A model generated the notes under the pieces. It had not been told where the DNA came from. It searched no databases and saw only the letters and a list, made by a program, of their open reading frames with translations. 64,000 nucleotides of DNA from an uncultured Bacilli bacterium (GTDB lineage: Bacteria; Bacillota_I; Bacilli_A; RF39; UBA660). The stretch covers positions 248,001 to 312,000 of the forward strand of contig CAJUTK010000002.1 in NCBI GenBank assembly GCA_910589375.1, written 5' to 3'. Both the position numbers and the translations under genes were made by a program. Below are positions 23,622 through 32,155 of this stretch, in pieces (the stretch's first letter is position 1; each line of letters opens with the position of its first letter).

Positions 23622-26009
23622 ATGATAAAAAAATATAGTAAGTTATTACTAGCACTTATTTGTTGTTTTATTGGCATTAATTCTGTTTTTGCCCGTGAGA
23701 TGACATTAGATGAATTAGAACAAGAACTAAAGAAAATTAGTCCTAGAGCTTCTTACATTTATGTAATAGGGGAATATGCTTTTTCATCTACACATAAATT
23801 TACAAGAGAGGATAACCTTTTGGCTGCCCGTTCTATTGTTGTAAATGATAAAGATGGAGTAACTAATGAGCATCCAATTTATAATGAAATGACAATTTTT
23901 CATTATGACCGTACAGTAGGTTCAGATGGAAGACCAAATGGACTTAAGTATGTTACTAATTTAGTAGGAACATCTAAAGCTCCATCAAAACTAAATATCA
24001 AATATATTGATTATGTTTTCATACCAGAAATTTCAAAGGCTGAAATTAAAGAAGCAGGAAAGTCTGATTATGATAAAATTGAGCAAGAACTAGGTATTAA
24101 GTTTGAAAATGATAGTCATTCAAAATATAATAAAGTTGATGATAATAATATTTCTTTAAGTGGAGAAATTTATGAAGATAAAACTATTGGAGAAAATGTT
24201 TTTCCTAAAGAGGATTTAACTGGTTTCTATTATGCATATGTTGTAAAAGTAGAAAATTTAACTGATGATAGTGTTGTAACAATCGAAGGAACAAAAAAAG
24301 AAACTTATACAAAAGATGATTTTGATGCAAATGGAGAAATGGTTGTTTTGATGCCTTTACATCCTGAAGTTGTTGATGCAGAGAAAAATATTAAAGTAAC
24401 TGTAGATTTAGATGGTAATGGCAAAGAATATGTAGCAACTGAATATAAAATAGATTATCAAGATATTGAGTTCAAAAGAACATTAGATGTTAATGCTACT
24501 TTAGAAGAAAATATGGATAAAGTATCAAATGATAAAGTTTCTTCTACACTTGAAAATGGTATACTTTCTATTGAACAAAGTGGAGTTGTAGATTCTTTAA
24601 GCTCTACAACTGGAAAAGCTTTAGCTGATGCTTTAAAGGAAATGTTAAAAACAGATGGTGTTGATTCTATTAAGTTAACATATGATGGTAAAGATTATGT
24701 TTTAACTGAGGATAATGTAGATAGTCAAGTTGCTGAGATATTAGCAGCTGTAGCTGGAAAAGATTATGATGATGCCTTACAAAATGATGTTATTGGTAAA
24801 TCTATTCAGATGACTGTGGAGTTAGAGGACGGTAATATTACTACTGTTACACCTGATGGAAAGAGTAGTGTAGAATATACGATTGATTTTACAGGTACTA
24901 AAGCAAAACCATCAGAGGCTACTTTAATAGTAGATGATTTACATGAAGCTTATACAGATGCAGTAAAAACTTTCTTAGAGAATATTAAATTTGATGGACT
25001 TAATACAAATTTAAAATTAGAAGATGGTAAGTTAACTGGTACTATTTTAAAAAATGAAAATGTTGGAAATGAATTTAGTAGTCTTCCAGAGGATATTACA
25101 GGATATTACTTTACTTATGTATTAGAATTAAAGGATCTTCCTACAGATGCTACTACTATAACAGTTCCAGGAAATGGATCAACTAAAGTTATTACAAAAG
25201 ATTCCTTTGATACGGAAAAAGCTATTGTATTTGTTACAGCTTTACATCCTGACTATAATAATAAAGTAATTGAAATTGTAGTAGATTTAGACGGAGATGG
25301 AAATAAGTATCTTCCAACTACTTATACAATTGATTATAGTGGTGTACAATTTATTGAAACGATTGAAGATTACTTTGAATTAGCTGCAGAAAATACAGAT
25401 AAATTAACTGTTTACAGAAATACTTCAATACTAACAACAATTGCTAAAACAGGAGAATCAGCAATTGCAACTCTTGTTAGCGATATTGATGAGACAACAA
25501 ATGTTATAAAGGGAACTGATAAGTTTAATATGGATGGTGAGGAGTCTGAGATGTATATATATGAAACTATTAAAGATGGTTTGAAATATATATATGAATC
25601 TGAAGATAATATTAATTGGGAATATGTTACTAAAGAATTTAAGCCAGTAAATGAAGGTTCTATTATTAATATTTTTGACGGATATTCTTCTGTTGAAAGA
25701 GTTACTTCTGATGTTTCAGGATCTATCAAATTGAAAGTGGTAATTCCAAAAGAGCTTCTTAACCTTGATGATATTGTAAAACCTGAAGATAATCCTACTT
25801 TTGTTCCAGAATATGATGCAAACTTATTTGTTTATATTAAAGATGGTTATTTATATAGAATTGATGTTGATTATTTACCTGTATTTGGAACAACAATTTC
25901 TAATAACTTTTCTAAATTGGAATATACAACTTCATTAGAAAAGATAGATGGGCCAATTACTATTCCTGAAAATGTTATTAAAAATGCTAAGCCAAAGGCA
26001 ACTAATTAA
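23622..26009 (+). CDS. Secreted repeat protein, paralog of the gene at 21236
   Basis: A 795-residue exported protein with signal peptide MIKKYSKLLLALICCFIGINSVFA. Residues 25-120 closely match the paralog (ISPRASYIYVIGEYAFSSTHKFTRED). At least two copies follow of the module LTGFYYAYV...VPG..GSTKVITKDSF...IEIVVDLDGDGNKY.PTTYTIDYSGV, with a different middle segment (DSLSSTTGKALADALKEML). The last 200 residues do not resemble the beta-helix end of the paralog, so the C-terminal modules were exchanged. No anchor motif is present. Its own strong promoter and terminator flank it. The function is unknown. Confidence 0.75.
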   Translation: MIKKYSKLLLALICCFIGINSVFAREMTLDELEQELKKISPRASYIYVIGEYAFSSTHKFTREDNLLAARSIVVNDKDGVTNEHPIYNEMTIFHYDRTVGSDGRPNGLKYVTNLVGTSKAPSKLNIKYIDYVFIPEISKAEIKEAGKSDYDKIEQELGIKFENDSHSKYNKVDDNNISLSGEIYEDKTIGENVFPKEDLTGFYYAYVVKVENLTDDSVVTIEGTKKETYTKDDFDANGEMVVLMPLHPEVVDAEKNIKVTVDLDGNGKEYVATEYKIDYQDIEFKRTLDVNATLEENMDKVSNDKVSSTLENGILSIEQSGVVDSLSSTTGKALADALKEMLKTDGVDSIKLTYDGKDYVLTEDNVDSQVAEILAAVAGKDYDDALQNDVIGKSIQMTVELEDGNITTVTPDGKSSVEYTIDFTGTKAKPSEATLIVDDLHEAYTDAVKTFLENIKFDGLNTNLKLEDGKLTGTILKNENVGNEFSSLPEDITGYYFTYVLELKDLPTDATTITVPGNGSTKVITKDSFDTEKAIVFVTALHPDYNNKVIEIVVDLDGDGNKYLPTTYTIDYSGVQFIETIEDYFELAAENTDKLTVYRNTSILTTIAKTGESAIATLVSDIDETTNVIKGTDKFNMDGEESEMYIYETIKDGLKYIYESEDNINWEYVTKEFKPVNEGSIINIFDGYSSVERVTSDVSGSIKLKVVIPKELLNLDDIVKPEDNPTFVPEYDANLFVYIKDGYLYRIDVDYLPVFGTTISNNFSKLEYTTSLEKIDGPITIPENVIKNAKPKATN

Positions 26010-26041
26010 AAGGACATTGTAAAATCAATGTCTTTTTTTTG
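26010..26041 (+). terminator. Terminator after the second repeat protein
   Basis: GACATTG (26013-26019) and CAATGTC (26026-26032), loop TAAAAT, followed by nine T residues. The U tract runs up to the promoter region of the desulfurase gene. Confidence 0.85.
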
Positions 26042-26049
26042 TCTTCTTA

Positions 26050-26058
26050 TGATATAAT
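26050..26058 (+). promoter_or_regulatory. Extended -10 promoter of the cysteine desulfurase gene
   Basis: TGATATAAT within TATGATATAATGA, 16 bases before the ATG at 26075. No -35 match: that position is within the U tract of the preceding terminator. Confidence 0.55.
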
Positions 26059-26074
26059 GAATAAAGGTGATATT

Positions 26075-27211
26075 ATGGCTTATTTCGATTATAGTGCAAC
26101 TACTCCTGTTAATGAAGATGTTCTTCATAGCTTTATGGAGTCTTCATTAAAGTATTATGGAAATCCAAATTCATTACATAGATTAGGTGTTGAAGCAAAA
26201 GTATTAATAGAAAAGGCTACCACACAAATAGCTAATTCTTTGAATGTAAAAGAAAATGAAATCATTTATACTAGTGGTTCAAGCGAGTCAAACAATTTAG
26301 CTATTAAAGGAATTGCTGCTATGTATTGTAATAGGGGGAGACATATTATAACAACGGAATTAGAGCATTCTTCTGTATATGGTCCAATTCATTATTTAGT
26401 AGATCAAGGGTTTGAAGTAAGCTTTGTAAAATTGTTAGAAGATGGTACAGTAGATTTAGAAGATTTAAAAAAACTATTACGTGAGGACACTATTTTAGTT
26501 AGTATTAATGCAGTAAATAGTGAATTAGGAATCATTCAACCAATTGATGAAATTGGAAAATTATTAAAGAATTATCCAAAATGCTATTTTCATGTGGATA
26601 TGACTCAATTAGTTGGAAAGAAAAAAGCAAGTTGTGAAAATATTGATTTAATTAGTTTTTCAGCTCATAAATTTTATGGATTGAAGGGTATAGGAGTTTT
26701 AATAAAAAAGGAAAAAATAGAATTAGAACCTATTATTCATGGTGGAAAGAGTACTACAAAATATCGTAGTGGTACACCAGCTCTACCACTAATTGTTTCA
26801 GCGGCAAAAGCTTTGCGTTTAGCTCTTTGCGATTTAGACAAAAAATATAAAGAAGTGGAAGAAAAAAATGCTTTTTTAAGAAGTTATTTGCAAAATTATG
26901 AAATGGTTAGAATAAATAGCTCTAAAAATGCACTTCCTCATATTTTAAATATCAGCGTTTTAGGAGTAAAGCCAGAAACTTTATTACATGCTTTAGAGGA
27001 AAAAAATATTTTTGTATCAACACAAAGTGCTTGTTCTTCTAGTCATGCTGAGTCAAAAGCAGTGTTTGCAGTAACTCATAATAAAGATAACGCTCAGTCT
27101 AGTATTCGTATTAGTCTTTCCCATCTAACAACAGAAGAAGAGCTACAAGAGTTTGTAAAGGCTTTTGATGATTGCTATCAAAAACTAACGAAGTTAACGG
27201 AGAAGAAGTAA
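26075..27211 (+). CDS. Cysteine desulfurase (NifS/IscS-like)
   Basis: PLP enzyme that removes sulfur from cysteine for Fe-S clusters or thio-modification of tRNA. Fold-type I hallmarks are visible: YFDYSATTPVN at the start, TSGSSESNN, the PLP lysine in SFSAHKFYGLKGIGVL, and the active-site Cys in STQSACSSSHAES, with the extended loop of NifS-like enzymes. The protein is 378 residues long. ATG 26075 is chosen over TTG 26039, which lies upstream of the -10. Downstream, one base after the stop, is a CSSC thioredoxin-like protein and then a membrane thiol transporter-like protein, so a sulfur/redox operon is likely. No thiI or iscU is adjacent. Confidence 0.92.
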   Translation: MAYFDYSATTPVNEDVLHSFMESSLKYYGNPNSLHRLGVEAKVLIEKATTQIANSLNVKENEIIYTSGSSESNNLAIKGIAAMYCNRGRHIITTELEHSSVYGPIHYLVDQGFEVSFVKLLEDGTVDLEDLKKLLREDTILVSINAVNSELGIIQPIDEIGKLLKNYPKCYFHVDMTQLVGKKKASCENIDLISFSAHKFYGLKGIGVLIKKEKIELEPIIHGGKSTTKYRSGTPALPLIVSAAKALRLALCDLDKKYKEVEEKNAFLRSYLQNYEMVRINSSKNALPHILNISVLGVKPETLLHALEEKNIFVSTQSACSSSHAESKAVFAVTHNKDNAQSSIRISLSHLTTEEELQEFVKAFDDCYQKLTKLTEKK

Positions 27212-27212
27212 T

Positions 27213-27461
27213 ATGGAGATTATTAGAATAGAGGAGTTAGGGTGTAGTAGTTGTTTAATTATGAAATCTAGAATGAAAGAGCTTACTACTGGGAAAAATA
27301 TACATTGGATAGATCAAGAGTATGAGAATTCTAAAGAAGTATTGAAACTGTACAAAATTGATGATGATATTTTACCAATCTATATTAGAAAAGATAATAA
27401 AACTTTTCTAGTAGGTGAAAAATCAAAAAAAGAAATTGAAATATTTCTTGGGGGAGAATAG
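27213..27461 (+). CDS. Small thioredoxin-like protein with CSSC motif
   Basis: An 82-residue cytosolic protein with the start MEIIRIEELGCSSCLIMKSRMKEL: a strand followed by a CxxC redox site (Cys11 and Cys14) at the head of a helix, as in thioredoxin-fold proteins. A cis-Pro-like segment, DILPIYIRKDN, occurs at about residue 54. It is shorter than normal thioredoxins (about 105). It lies between the desulfurase and a DsbD/CcdA-like protein with its own CPHC domain, suggesting that it passes electrons to the membrane protein, though this is only inferred from position. Confidence 0.72.
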   Translation: MEIIRIEELGCSSCLIMKSRMKELTTGKNIHWIDQEYENSKEVLKLYKIDDDILPIYIRKDNKTFLVGEKSKKEIEIFLGGE

Positions 27462-27462
27462 T

Positions 27463-28677
27463 ATGAAAAAAATATTATTTTATATAGCTGTACTGCTATT
27501 TGTTTTTCTACCAACATCTGCTTTTGCGTATGCAACTAGTAGTGATACTATTTTAGAAGATAGATTAACAATTTATTTATTTCATAGTGAGGATTGTCCT
27601 CATTGTCGTTCAGAAAAAAAATGGTTAGAAAATTATAAATTAAAAAATTCTAAAATAACAGTAAAGTATTATGAAAAAGAACAAGAAAAAGAATTTCTTT
27701 CTAAAGTTAGAAAGTCTTTAGGTGTTAAGAATTCTTATGTTCCTTTAACTGTTATTGGGAGTGACTACTTTATTGGATATAATGAAGATACTCAAAAGCA
27801 GATGGAAGAGGCTATTTCAGCTTACTTAGATCAAGAAGAATATTGCGATATAGTTTCGTTAGTGAAAGAGGGAAAGGATACAGAAGGTTGTAGAGCAAAA
27901 AATAATGGTATTTACAATTTATCTTCTTATCGTGTTTTACCTATTATTGGCGAAGTTAATACAAGGGAAATATCTCTTCCTTTCATTTCTATTCTAATCG
28001 GCTTTGTAGATGGCTTTAATCCTTGTGCAATGTGGGCATTAATATTCTTAATAACTATGTTATTAGAAATGAAGAATAGAAAGAAGATGTGGATATTAGG
28101 ATTTACTTTTTTAATCTCATCAGCGTTAGTATATTTCTTATTTATGGCATCTTGGTTAGGAATATCTAACTATCTTTCTTCTACTTGGTTTCGCTATGTA
28201 ATTGCTGGCGTTGCTACAGTAGCAGCAATTATAAATATTCGAAAATATTTTATTATGAGAAAGAAATCTGTAGGGTGTGAGGTTAGTTCTAAAAAAGGAC
28301 GTTTAGGAATTATTCAACAAGTACAGAATATTGTAAAAGAAAAAAAGATGTTTGTAGCAATAATTGGAATAATTATTTTAGCCTTTTCAGTAAATGTTAT
28401 TGAACTTGCTTGTTCTGCTGGATTGCCACTACTTTTTACACAAATCCTTAGTATGAATTCCTTAACAGGAATGGAATATGCCTTTTATATGTTTCTTTAT
28501 ATACTCTTCTATTTAATAGATGATATTATTATTTTTGTTATTGCTATGATTACTTTAAAGGTAACTGGAATCTCGAATAAGTATACGAAGTATTCTCATC
28601 TGGTTGGGGGAATTATTATGTTATTAATAGGTATACTTTTAATTGTCAAGCCAGCCTGGATAATGTTTAATTTTTAA
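27463..28677 (+). CDS. Thioredoxin-CcdA/DsbD-like membrane fusion protein
   Basis: A 404-residue membrane protein. It starts with a signal/anchor segment (MKKILFYIAVLLFVFLPTSAFA), followed by an extracytoplasmic thioredoxin-like domain with CPHC (HSEDCPHCRSEKKWL) to about residue 110. The membrane part has about six helices with DGFNPCAMWAL and ELACSAGLPLL, each carrying the intramembrane Cys expected for CcdA/DsbD-type electron carriers. It probably moves reducing power from the cytosol to extracytoplasmic thiols. ATG 27463, with GGGGGAGAATAGT before it, replaces a longer in-frame GTG start at 27415. A terminator follows. Confidence 0.82.
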   Translation: MKKILFYIAVLLFVFLPTSAFAYATSSDTILEDRLTIYLFHSEDCPHCRSEKKWLENYKLKNSKITVKYYEKEQEKEFLSKVRKSLGVKNSYVPLTVIGSDYFIGYNEDTQKQMEEAISAYLDQEEYCDIVSLVKEGKDTEGCRAKNNGIYNLSSYRVLPIIGEVNTREISLPFISILIGFVDGFNPCAMWALIFLITMLLEMKNRKKMWILGFTFLISSALVYFLFMASWLGISNYLSSTWFRYVIAGVATVAAIINIRKYFIMRKKSVGCEVSSKKGRLGIIQQVQNIVKEKKMFVAIIGIIILAFSVNVIELACSAGLPLLFTQILSMNSLTGMEYAFYMFLYILFYLIDDIIIFVIAMITLKVTGISNKYTKYSHLVGGIIMLLIGILLIVKPAWIMFNF

Positions 28678-28699
28678 AAGCCATATCTTGGCTTTTTTT
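28676..28699 (+). terminator. Terminator after the CcdA-like gene
   Basis: AAAAGCCA (28676-28683) and TGGCTTTT (28689-28696) with a five-base loop and a T run. Confidence 0.85.
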
Positions 28700-28752
28700 C
28701 CTATTTATGGTAACATTATATTGTAGGATATAATCAAGAAAGGAAGAATGTT

Positions 28753-29571
28753 ATGCAAGAACAAAGACGCGAGTCTAATGGTCAAACGGGTTTAATTATT
28801 TTACTAATTGCTATGGTAGGATTTGGACTTTATCAATTTTTTATTGCTCCAATGTTAAATAAGGAAGAACCACCATCTAATTCTAATGCTCCAGTGGAGA
28901 CAGAAGAAGAGAGAATTAATAGAATTTCTAATAAGCTTTATCAGATTTATGCTTTAAAGATTGATGAAGAATCTATTTTGACGGTAGAAGATAAAACGTA
29001 TTTAAATGATACTTTAACACTTGAAAAAATGTCAGATGCAACAAAAATTTATTTAGGAATTAAAAATTTAAATAGTAAAGATCTTATAAAAGACGATGGT
29101 TATAGAATTAAAGAAGCTTTAGAAAATGCGAATGGAAATTATTATTATGGTGGAACATACATTATGCAAAGTTCTTTAGAAGAATCTATGAAGAATCTTT
29201 TTGGAGATATTACTGTACAACATCAAACAATTACATTAGATAATGTACGATATGTATATGATACTAATAAAGAGATGTATGAAATATGGAAAGTTAAGAA
29301 AGAAAAAGAAACAAATATAGAAAAGATAGCCTATAAGGAAGTTGTAAATAATAATGAAGAATTATATATTTATGAATATGTAGCGTATACAGATTTTACA
29401 AATCCAGAAAATTTAGTAACTAGTACTGTACACAATACTGCTATCGAAACAATTATTACAAAGGATAACGTCCAAGATTGTTTAAATTATATGGATAAGT
29501 ATCGCTATGTTTTCCAAAAAGTAGATAACGAAACATATCTATTAAAGTCAATAGATTATGTCGAAGAATAA
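28753..29571 (+). CDS. Unrecognised single-pass extracytoplasmic protein
   Basis: A 272-residue protein with a short N-terminus, a membrane helix at about residues 12-32 (GLIILLIAMVGFGLYQFFIAP) and a large soluble domain presumably outside the cell. The soluble part has a Glu/Ser/Asn linker (NKEEPPSNSNAPVETEEERINR) followed by an alpha/beta mix. I recognise no family and no catalytic motif. TATAAT at 28729-28734 is a plausible -10 and AGGAAGAATGTT leads the ATG. It lies between two terminators, so it is a single-gene unit. Confidence 0.65.
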   Translation: MQEQRRESNGQTGLIILLIAMVGFGLYQFFIAPMLNKEEPPSNSNAPVETEEERINRISNKLYQIYALKIDEESILTVEDKTYLNDTLTLEKMSDATKIYLGIKNLNSKDLIKDDGYRIKEALENANGNYYYGGTYIMQSSLEESMKNLFGDITVQHQTITLDNVRYVYDTNKEMYEIWKVKKEKETNIEKIAYKEVVNNNEELYIYEYVAYTDFTNPENLVTSTVHNTAIETIITKDNVQDCLNYMDKYRYVFQKVDNETYLLKSIDYVEE

Positions 29572-29593
29572 GGTTTCAATGAAACCTTTTTTT
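29570..29593 (+). terminator. Terminator
   Basis: Perfect 8-bp stem AAGGTTTC / GAAACCTT with loop AAT and a T run, directly at the stop codon of the preceding gene. Confidence 0.88.
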
Positions 29594-29637
29594 CATGTTT
29601 TTAGGGATAAAGCATACATTGTAATAGGAGGTATGTT

Positions 29638-30861
29638 ATGAGTGTAAAGAAAGTTTGGAGAAATTATCGTTTTTCTATATTACTTTTGATAGCTATATTT
29701 TCTGGAATGATTGCAGGCTTATTATTACAAGATAGAACTGCTTCTATTTTAAAACCATTTGGAACAGTTTTTATGAATATGCTTTTTACTATTGTAGTAC
29801 CACTTGTATTTTTTACGATTTCTAGTAGTATTGCTAGTATGAGCAGTAGAAAGAGATTAGGATCTATATTTGGGTATATGCTATTAATTTTTGGTATCAC
29901 TAGTTTAATTTCATGTGTTTTTATGATATTAGGAGTATTAATTGTTAATCCAGTAGGTGATACTAGTATTGTACTTGTTGATGGCGTTAAAGAATCTGTA
30001 GATTTAGGTACTAGTATTGTAGATATGTTTACTGTTAGTGAATTTCATGATTTGTTAAATAAAAGTCATATGTTTCCACTTATTATTTTTTCCATTTTAT
30101 TTGGCTTAAGTGTGAATCTAGTAGGGGAAAAGGCTGCTCCGTTAAAGAAGTTATTGGATATTTCCTCTGAAGTATTTATGAAGTTTATTAGTCTTATTAT
30201 GTATTATGCACCAATCGGTTTATTTGCTTATTTTGCTTGTTTAACAAATGAATATGGACCATCTTTAATTGGCAGTTATGCAAAGAGTATGATCTTTTAT
30301 ATTGTTATGACAGTTCTTTATTTTGGACTTTTTTATCCACTTTATATTTATTTGGTAAAGGGAAAAAAAGGCGTTAAATCTACTTTTAAAAAGCTTTTTG
30401 TTCCAACTGTAACAGCATTAGGAACTTGTTCTTCTTTAGCGTCTTTACCAGCTAATTTAGAAACTGCTGAAAAAATAGGAATAGAAAAAGATGTAAGAGA
30501 AGTTACTCTTCCAATAGGCGCAACAATGCATATGGAAGGATCTAGTATGGCATCTGTTTTAAAAATAGCTTTTCTATTTGCTATTTTTGGAAAGTCATTT
30601 GCTAGTGTTGATTCTATTTTAATAGCTGTTTTAATTTCTGTTTTAAGTGGTGTTGTTATGTCTGGAGTACCAGGAGGGGCCCTAATTGGTGAACTTTTAA
30701 TTGTAACTCTTTATGATTTCCCATTAGCTGCATTTCCTATTATAGCTACTATTGGTTGGTTAATTGATTCTCCAGCAACTGCTTTAAATGTAGTAGGAGA
30801 TATACCAAGTGCTATGATGGTATCCAAGTTAGTTCAAAAGAAAGAGCAACAAGAAATTTGA
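29638..30861 (+). CDS. Dicarboxylate/amino acid:cation symporter (DAACS family)
   Basis: A 407-residue membrane carrier of the glutamate/dicarboxylate:cation symporter family. It shows the re-entrant Ser-rich hairpin FFTISSSIASMSS, the helix-7 region GTCSSLASLPANLETAEKIGI, the conserved PIGATMHMEGSS motif and the second hairpin GVPGGALIGELL, then the substrate-binding IDSPATALNVVGD segment. The usual Asn-Met-Asp-Gly of many DAACS members is MHMEGSS here, so the substrate (Glu, Asp, Ser/Thr or dicarboxylate) cannot be decided. AGGAGG precedes the ATG. The stop codon overlaps the -35 of the next promoter. Confidence 0.88.
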   Translation: MSVKKVWRNYRFSILLLIAIFSGMIAGLLLQDRTASILKPFGTVFMNMLFTIVVPLVFFTISSSIASMSSRKRLGSIFGYMLLIFGITSLISCVFMILGVLIVNPVGDTSIVLVDGVKESVDLGTSIVDMFTVSEFHDLLNKSHMFPLIIFSILFGLSVNLVGEKAAPLKKLLDISSEVFMKFISLIMYYAPIGLFAYFACLTNEYGPSLIGSYAKSMIFYIVMTVLYFGLFYPLYIYLVKGKKGVKSTFKKLFVPTVTALGTCSSLASLPANLETAEKIGIEKDVREVTLPIGATMHMEGSSMASVLKIAFLFAIFGKSFASVDSILIAVLISVLSGVVMSGVPGGALIGELLIVTLYDFPLAAFPIIATIGWLIDSPATALNVVGDIPSAMMVSKLVQKKEQQEI

Positions 30862-30886
30862 CAATTCAAAAAAATTGTTATATATT
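30858..30886 (+). promoter_or_regulatory. Promoter of the tandem riboswitch-like leader
   Basis: TTGACA (30858-30863), 17 bases, TATATT (30881-30886). Transcription would start near 30893, a few bases before the first aptamer-like copy. The -35 contains the stop codon of the symporter gene. Confidence 0.8.
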
Positions 30887-30896
30887 AATGCCGTCG

Positions 30897-30975
30897 AGTG
30901 AGTATGTATAAAAAGTTTATTCTTTGAGCTACATAGGGGAGACCTACACGTTGTTATCAGAAACACGGAGTCACT
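30897..30975 (+). promoter_or_regulatory. Riboswitch-like aptamer, copy 1
   Basis: A structured leader element of unassigned class. The closing stem P1 is AGTGA (30897-30901) with TCACT (30971-30975). P2 pairs TATGTA with TACATA, has a conserved internal loop TAA/GAGC and is capped by AAAG/CTTT. P3 is TAGG/CCTA, followed by the conserved ACACG, then a P4 with TGTT/AACA. Four blocks of 15, 13, 8 and 9 bases are identical in copy 2, while P2b and P4 differ but stay paired. The 3' side of P1 is shared with the terminator at 30961, so aptamer and terminator exclude each other, as in an ON switch. Confidence 0.75.
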
Positions 30976-30997
30976 AATTAGTGCTTTGTGTTTTTTT
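30961..30997 (+). terminator. Terminator of aptamer copy 1
   Basis: AAACACGGAG and CTTTGTGTTT (two G-T pairs) with an inner CACT/AGTG stem and loop AATT, followed by a T run. It takes up GGAGTCACT, the 3' strand of the aptamer P1. Confidence 0.82.
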
Positions 30998-31026
30998 CTG
31001 CTTTTGAAAGTACTAAAGACAATTTA

Positions 31027-31098
31027 AGTGAGTATGTATAAGGGGGTACCCGAGCTACATAGGGATTTTATCCTACACGCCCAATGGGAGGAGTCACT
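31027..31098 (+). promoter_or_regulatory. Riboswitch-like aptamer, copy 2
   Basis: Second copy with the same layout: P1 AGTGA (31027-31031) with TCACT (31094-31098); P2 TATGTA/TACATA with TAA/GAGC internal loop, capped by GGG/CCC; P3 TAGG/CCTA; ACACG; P4 CCC/GGG. The change from AAAG/CTTT to GGG/CCC in P2b, and of P4, is compensatory and supports the structure. The first strand of its terminator begins inside P4, again making aptamer and terminator mutually exclusive. The ligand is unknown; guanidine-IV (mepA) and other ON-type leaders of transporter genes are worth comparing, but I cannot assign the class. Confidence 0.75.
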
Positions 31099-31136
31099 GT
31101 CAAGTATGATAAACGAATTACCATGTGGGCTTTTTT
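31079..31136 (+). terminator. Terminator of aptamer copy 2
   Basis: GCCCAATGG (31079-31087) pairs with CCATGTGGGC (31121-31130, one bulged G), closing a long internal region that includes GGAGTCACT, followed by six T residues. Confidence 0.75.
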
Positions 31137-31149
31137 ATATTCTTTAATA

Positions 31150-31158
31150 TGTTATAAT
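31150..31158 (+). promoter_or_regulatory. Possible secondary promoter before the ABC operon
   Basis: TGTTATAAT, an extended -10, lies 16 bases before the ATG at 31175 and after the second terminator. If active it would give some expression independent of the leader. Confidence 0.4.
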
Positions 31159-31174
31159 GAAAGAGGTGAGTAAG

Positions 31175-32155
31175 ATGAGTGTTATAGAAGTAAAAAATCT
31201 TTGTAAAACGTTTCGTGTTAAGAAAAAAGAAAAGGGATTAAAAGGAAGTTTTAAGAGTTTATGGCAACCTAATTATAAAAAAGTAGAAGCTGTTCAAAAT
31301 ATTAGTTTTGAAGTAGAAAAGGGAGAAATGATAGCATTTATAGGTCCAAATGGAGCTGGTAAGAGTACAACGATAAAGATGCTTACAGGCATTCTTTATC
31401 CAGATAGTGGTAGTGTTTCTATTTTAGGATTAGACCCCAAAAAGGATAGAAAAAAGTTAGCTTATGAGATTGGTACTGTATTTGGTCAAAAGGAGCAATT
31501 ATGGACACATTTAACTCCTTATGATAATTTTAAATTTTTTGGAGCGATTTATGATATTCCAGAAAAAGCAGTAGAAAAGAAGATTGAGGAGTTAGGAACA
31601 TTATTTGAATTAGAGCAATTTATCAATACACCAGTTAGAAATTTATCGTTAGGAGAACGTATTCGCTGTGAGATAGTGGCGTCTTTAATTCATAATCCTA
31701 AAATATTATTTTTAGATGAACCTACAATTGGACTTGATCCAGTAGTAAAAGAAAATATACGTGCCCTTATTAAAAGAATGAATAAAGAATATAAAACAAC
31801 AGTATTTTTAACAAGCCACGATGTTGGAGATATTGAAAAGCTTTGTAAAAGAGTTGTTATTGTAAATCATGGAAAATTGGTATTAGATGATTCTATGGAG
31901 AATTTAAAATATCACTATTTAAATAAAAAAATAGTAGAGGCAAAAATGAAAGAGAAAGTAAATTTGGAAGGAGAAGATGGAATTTCTATTTTAAAAGATA
32001 AAGGTTATAACTTAAAAATAGAGGTAGATACTAAAAAGAAGACAGTAGCAGATGCTTTAAAACTTTTAAATCCAGATAATATTGTGGATATTAATATTTC
32101 TAATATGCCACTAGAGGATATTATTAGTACTATTTATCAGGGTGAGGATAAATGA
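31175..32155 (+). CDS. ABC transporter ATP-binding protein (ABC-2 type, COG4586-like)
   Basis: A 326-residue ATPase subunit. Walker A is GPNGAGKST at about residue 58, the signature LSLGERIRCEI at about 159, and Walker B ILFLDEPTIGLD at about 178, with the H-loop in LTSHD. The N-terminus (EVKNLCKTFRVKKKEKGLKGSFKSLWQPNYKKVEAVQNISF) and VFGQKEQLWTHLTP are typical of the COG4586 group that works with two ABC-2 permeases. ATG 31175, after AGAGGTGA, replaces ATG 31157, which lies in the -10 element. It is preceded by the tandem riboswitch-like leader. The substrate is unknown. Confidence 0.88.
   Translation: MSVIEVKNLCKTFRVKKKEKGLKGSFKSLWQPNYKKVEAVQNISFEVEKGEMIAFIGPNGAGKSTTIKMLTGILYPDSGSVSILGLDPKKDRKKLAYEIGTVFGQKEQLWTHLTPYDNFKFFGAIYDIPEKAVEKKIEELGTLFELEQFINTPVRNLSLGERIRCEIVASLIHNPKILFLDEPTIGLDPVVKENIRALIKRMNKEYKTTVFLTSHDVGDIEKLCKRVVIVNHGKLVLDDSMENLKYHYLNKKIVEAKMKEKVNLEGEDGISILKDKGYNLKIEVDTKKKTVADALKLLNPDNIVDINISNMPLEDIISTIYQGEDK

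Noticed and set aside
30861..30878. Inverted repeat ACAATT / AATTGT just after the symporter gene as a terminator
   Set aside because: No U tract follows and it lies between the -35 and -10 of a strong promoter; chance pairing of A/T-rich sequence is more likely.
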